DNA from: Latrodectus hesperus
Taxonomy: Eukaryota > Arthropoda > Arachnida > Araneae > Theridiidae
NCBI GenBank assembly: GCA_037975125.1
Contig: JAJQOW010000014.1
Location: 20,787,484-20,851,483 of the forward strand
Direction: 5' to 3'
Length of the DNA stretch: 64,000 nt
Numbering within the stretch: the stretch's first letter is position 1; the number at the start of each line of letters is the position of its first letter. Below are positions 44,171 through 64,000 of this stretch, piece after piece. Below the pieces are notes generated by a model. The model did not search any database. It was not told the origin of the DNA and was given only the letters and a program-made list of their open reading frames with translations. A program made the position numbers and the translations under genes.

Positions 44171-44689
44171 TTTGTTGATATTTGGAATCTATTATAAAAC
44201 GTAGAGGATTTTTATTGAATTATAGTTTCGCATGCATAAAGAGATTTTAAAATAACAAATCAACCTCAATTGAAGGCCTATCTGATTTATGCATCCATAG
44301 GCTTCTAAAATATATAGCAAAATATTGCAGTAAATTAGGTTGGAGCTATTTATAGTAAATTAAAATATTCTAAAGTACCCGCGTTTAAAGTACCTCCACA
44401 TGTGTTCCAATCTGTACCATCAATTCCAAATCAATCCACTTTTAAAATGGTTTCGTTGTTAAACTTTTCATCTCTATTCTATATGCATTAAATAAGTTAA
44501 GCAATTATGTAATTTCATAATAATCAACTTTTGATCGTTATTCGCAAAAGGTTCATTCTTGTTGGCTCAAATAAAATCGCATTAAAAGCGGGCGTGCAAC
44601 AGGTAGCTGCTGTTGGTTTTGATGATTCTCTACGCTCATTACTGTGTAACTAATTTTACACGAATTTATTGTTCAAAGGGGTTTCCGGA

Positions 44690-44805
44690 CCATTATGATT
44701 ATTCATACCGGAAGTGGGAATTCAGCGTACGAACTATTGTATTGAAGACCAAGGCATTGACCATTCAGCTACCAGTTGTATTTGATTCCCCGAGACAGGC
44801 AGGTG
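44690..44805 (-). mobile_element. tRNA-like SINE head, antisense
   Basis: On the minus strand GGTAGCTGAATGGTCAATGC (A-box-like) is followed by AGTTCGTACGCTGAATTCCC, a B box with a short insertion. The open frame on the + strand here (44613-44897) has no protein match I know. Confidence 0.45.
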
Positions 44806-45374
44806 AACTAACTCTTAAGTTGCAGCTGCGGGAATGTAACAAAATGAATTTTATTGTTAAAATGTATAAGCTACATGCAGTGTTTCATTTAGAATGATAA
44901 TAATTATTAAGAAATTATTTATATTAAAAGTTATCCACACAATATTTTTTTCGAGGAGCTTTTCTTTTCTAGCTTAAAGATAATCAATTATTGCTTGTGG
45001 TTGTGAGTTTTACTTTTATCTTTTTCCCTCATAAATTTTTTATAATATTTAAAAATGCATTCTTATAGGTTGAATTATTCTTTCGTTCAAACTTTTGCTG
45101 TTGAATTTGAAAATATTTTTTTGGCTTCGTTTTAATTGCTTGAGATTCGTGCAATTATTAATTACTTGAATGTTCACAAATAAACGTTTTATTATTTGTT
45201 TTTAAAAAGTCGAACCTACTCATATCTAAAATTTTGGATAAATATTAGTTTGATAATTAAAAAAATCCAATTTTAAATATTAGGTAATTAAAAAAACTCA
45301 ATTTCTTATTCTTGTTTTTTTATGCTTTTAAAACTTAATAAATTTAAATTTTATTATTTTAAATTTCATAAATG

Positions 45375-46120
45375 CACAGAAATAAATTTCATTGTTACCA
45401 TAAATTTAATTATTGAGTTTGCGAAAACTTTTTATTTATTTAATTTTTTTGTAAATAGTGAGGAATCTAAGTCAAAAGTGTGATATTTTCTTAAATATAT
45501 AAGAATAAACTTTTCTATTGTGAATTTTTTTATTTCTATGTGTATTCTAAGCAGTGCGTTTGAGGTATGATATTTTGTCAAATATAAATATATGTGAAAA
45601 CACACAAATGTCACTATAGTTGTCTAAAATTTGGTTATGGAATCCACCGAATTTGGTTATGGAACTCATTTATTTGATGTAAATAATACGGGATCTAAAA
45701 TAAAAATGTGCTGTATTTTAAAATATATTTTGAAATAAATTTCACCTATAAATTAATTTTTATGGTATTTTATGTTGTGAGAGGTTTTTATAAATATTAA
45801 TATATGGAACTGAATTTCACTATTATTGCCTATACATTTGATTACAGAATCCGTCGATTTAAGAAATTATTTATTTGATGTAAATAATACTGGATCTAAA
45901 TTAAAAATGCTGTTTTTACATAAATATATTGAAATAAGTTTCCCCTATAAATTAACTTTTATGTCGTACGGTGTAGTGTTTTATTTTCATAAATATGATC
46001 AATAAATAGAAATAAATTTCACTGTCGTTGCCATTTGTTTGATTATAAAATCCGTCGATTTAAGAACTTATTTATTTGATGCAGATAATGATGCTCTAAG
46101 TCAAAGGCATGATATTTTTA
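45375..46120. repeat. Degenerate ~200-bp tandem repeat, about 4 copies
   Basis: The marker TTATTTGATGTAAATAATAC recurs near 45670, 45871 and 46072, with a weaker form near 45436. Between markers the order is kept: a GATCTAA segment, TGAAATAAATTTC(A/C)C(C)TATAAATTAA and GATTA(C/T)A(G/A)AATCCGTCGATTTAAGAA. The array lies just upstream of the MAM gene. Confidence 0.75.
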
Positions 46121-46520
46121 TAGTTTAGATTTCAAAAGATTATCGAGATTCAAAACAATGCTTAGTTATCTCATCGAAATTTTGCGAATAATGCCTATTA
46201 GCATCTTTCGTACAGTTAAAGAAGTTGATCTTTGATTTGGGGAGGTTGCGGGAAATATCGTTTGATTGTTTCATCCCCCAGTCCTATCCCTCATGGGATG
46301 CACTAATCACTGATAACGAGTTTTTAAAAGTTCGCTTCTTTATTTTTGACTTTAACACCTGCTGTGTGTCTTCCCCGCGGAAAGTCTTACTCTTCTGTCG
46401 GGAGTCATATAAGTTAGCCTAAAAAAAAATCGTTTTTTTTTTGTTAGTTTGTGGGCTCAGCTTGTAGTGCATGATAACGGTCAAACAACAGTTATTAGGA
46501 CCGTGTGAACGGTGACAATT
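46121..46520. other. Upstream region and 5' UTR of the MAM gene
   Basis: GC-richer than the surroundings (for example 46225-46420), consistent with a promoter or 5' UTR region, but I cannot assign a TATA box or initiator with confidence. The 65-codon open frame here has no domain. Confidence 0.4.
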
Positions 46521-63679
<17,159 letters not shown>

Positions 63680-63921
63680 GTAAAATATTCAATCGAAATC
63701 CCTGCTCAGATCGTAGTTTTAAACTTATGAAAAAGTAATTCTCTGGCAAATAGCGTCACCTTGGCATTCTTGAAGTTTTGTAGTGTTGTCATCGGGTAGC
63801 AAAACATGCCATGACTCAGTTGTAAACATATCTTTGCTCTAATAAGACACAGCTGACATATTGACAGCACCAATTTAGTTGTGTTCCTTTGTACTAGATT
63901 TATAAAAGACTACAAATTATG

Positions 63922-64000
63922 GGTGGGTTGTGGTGACCTGGTTGGTTAGGACATCGTTCTCTTTATCGGAAGGTAGTGAGTTCGAATTCCGGCTTAACCG
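63922..64000 (+). mobile_element. tRNA-derived SINE head, cut by the window edge
   Basis: GGTGACCTGGTTGGTTAGGA is an A-box region and GAGTTCGAATTCCGG a near-perfect B box about 30 bases later; the copy runs off the window. Different in body start from the 48.5/51.8 kb family but built on the same plan. Confidence 0.65.

Larger units (their letters stand above)
41271..45370. other. Non-coding interval with weak repeat relics
   Basis: No gene supported. GC-richer blocks at 41460-41780 and 42300-42640 are not recognised. tRNA-like heads lie at about 44105-44165 (+) and 44690-44800 (-). Confidence 0.5.

Overview
This is a strongly AT-rich animal genomic window with long introns, GT/AG splice sites, large (AT)n microsatellites and many decayed non-LTR retrotransposon pieces. 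The gene content is animal. The retroelement mix (Jockey/R1-type RNase H tails, RTE-like endonuclease/RT tails, a KRBA2-like integrase relic, tRNA-derived SINEs) looks arthropod. A chelicerate, perhaps a spider, is my best guess, but that is inference from style and not a database match. There are no prokaryotic operons, CRISPR arrays or rRNA genes.

Three protein-coding genes can be rebuilt by hand, all on the + strand. (1) Positions 2494-7923 hold the last three exons of TBC1D13, a Rab-GAP of the TBC family; its upstream exons lie outside the window. (2) Positions 14445-33684 hold a complete 12-exon ASNSD1 (asparagine synthetase domain-containing protein 1). All phases agree and sum to 602 codons, with the nucleophile Cys2, an NGEIF motif and an SGGLDS PP-loop. 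(3) From 46521 to the window end there is the 5' part of a secreted MAM-domain protein: a signal-peptide exon, one complete MAM domain over three exons, and the start of a second MAM domain that runs off the right edge.

Between and inside these genes the DNA is mostly non-coding, with identifiable mobile-element debris. A 432-bp terminal-inverted-repeat element and an RTE-like tail sit in the last TBC1D13 intron. A KRBA2-like integrase pseudogene sits in ASNSD1 intron 1. The 35.4-41.3 kb gap between ASNSD1 and the MAM gene holds Jockey-type reverse transcriptase (- strand), a 174-aa transposon-family ORF (- strand) and a Jockey RNase H tail (+ strand). The MAM introns carry two copies of a ~370-bp tRNA-derived SINE, two more Jockey tails and a 5'-truncated LINE with a visible target-site duplication. 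Other tRNA-like heads lie near 11.6, 13.0, 44.1, 51.2 and 63.9 kb. Tandem repeats (27-bp, 29-bp, ~200-bp units) and several near-perfect hairpins complete the picture.

No new multi-gene system is evident. The best leads are an unassigned high-quality exon at 11184-11297, a 29-bp-arm hairpin in ASNSD1 intron 10, possible alternative terminal exons in ASNSD1 and the MAM gene, and the divergent second MAM domain.
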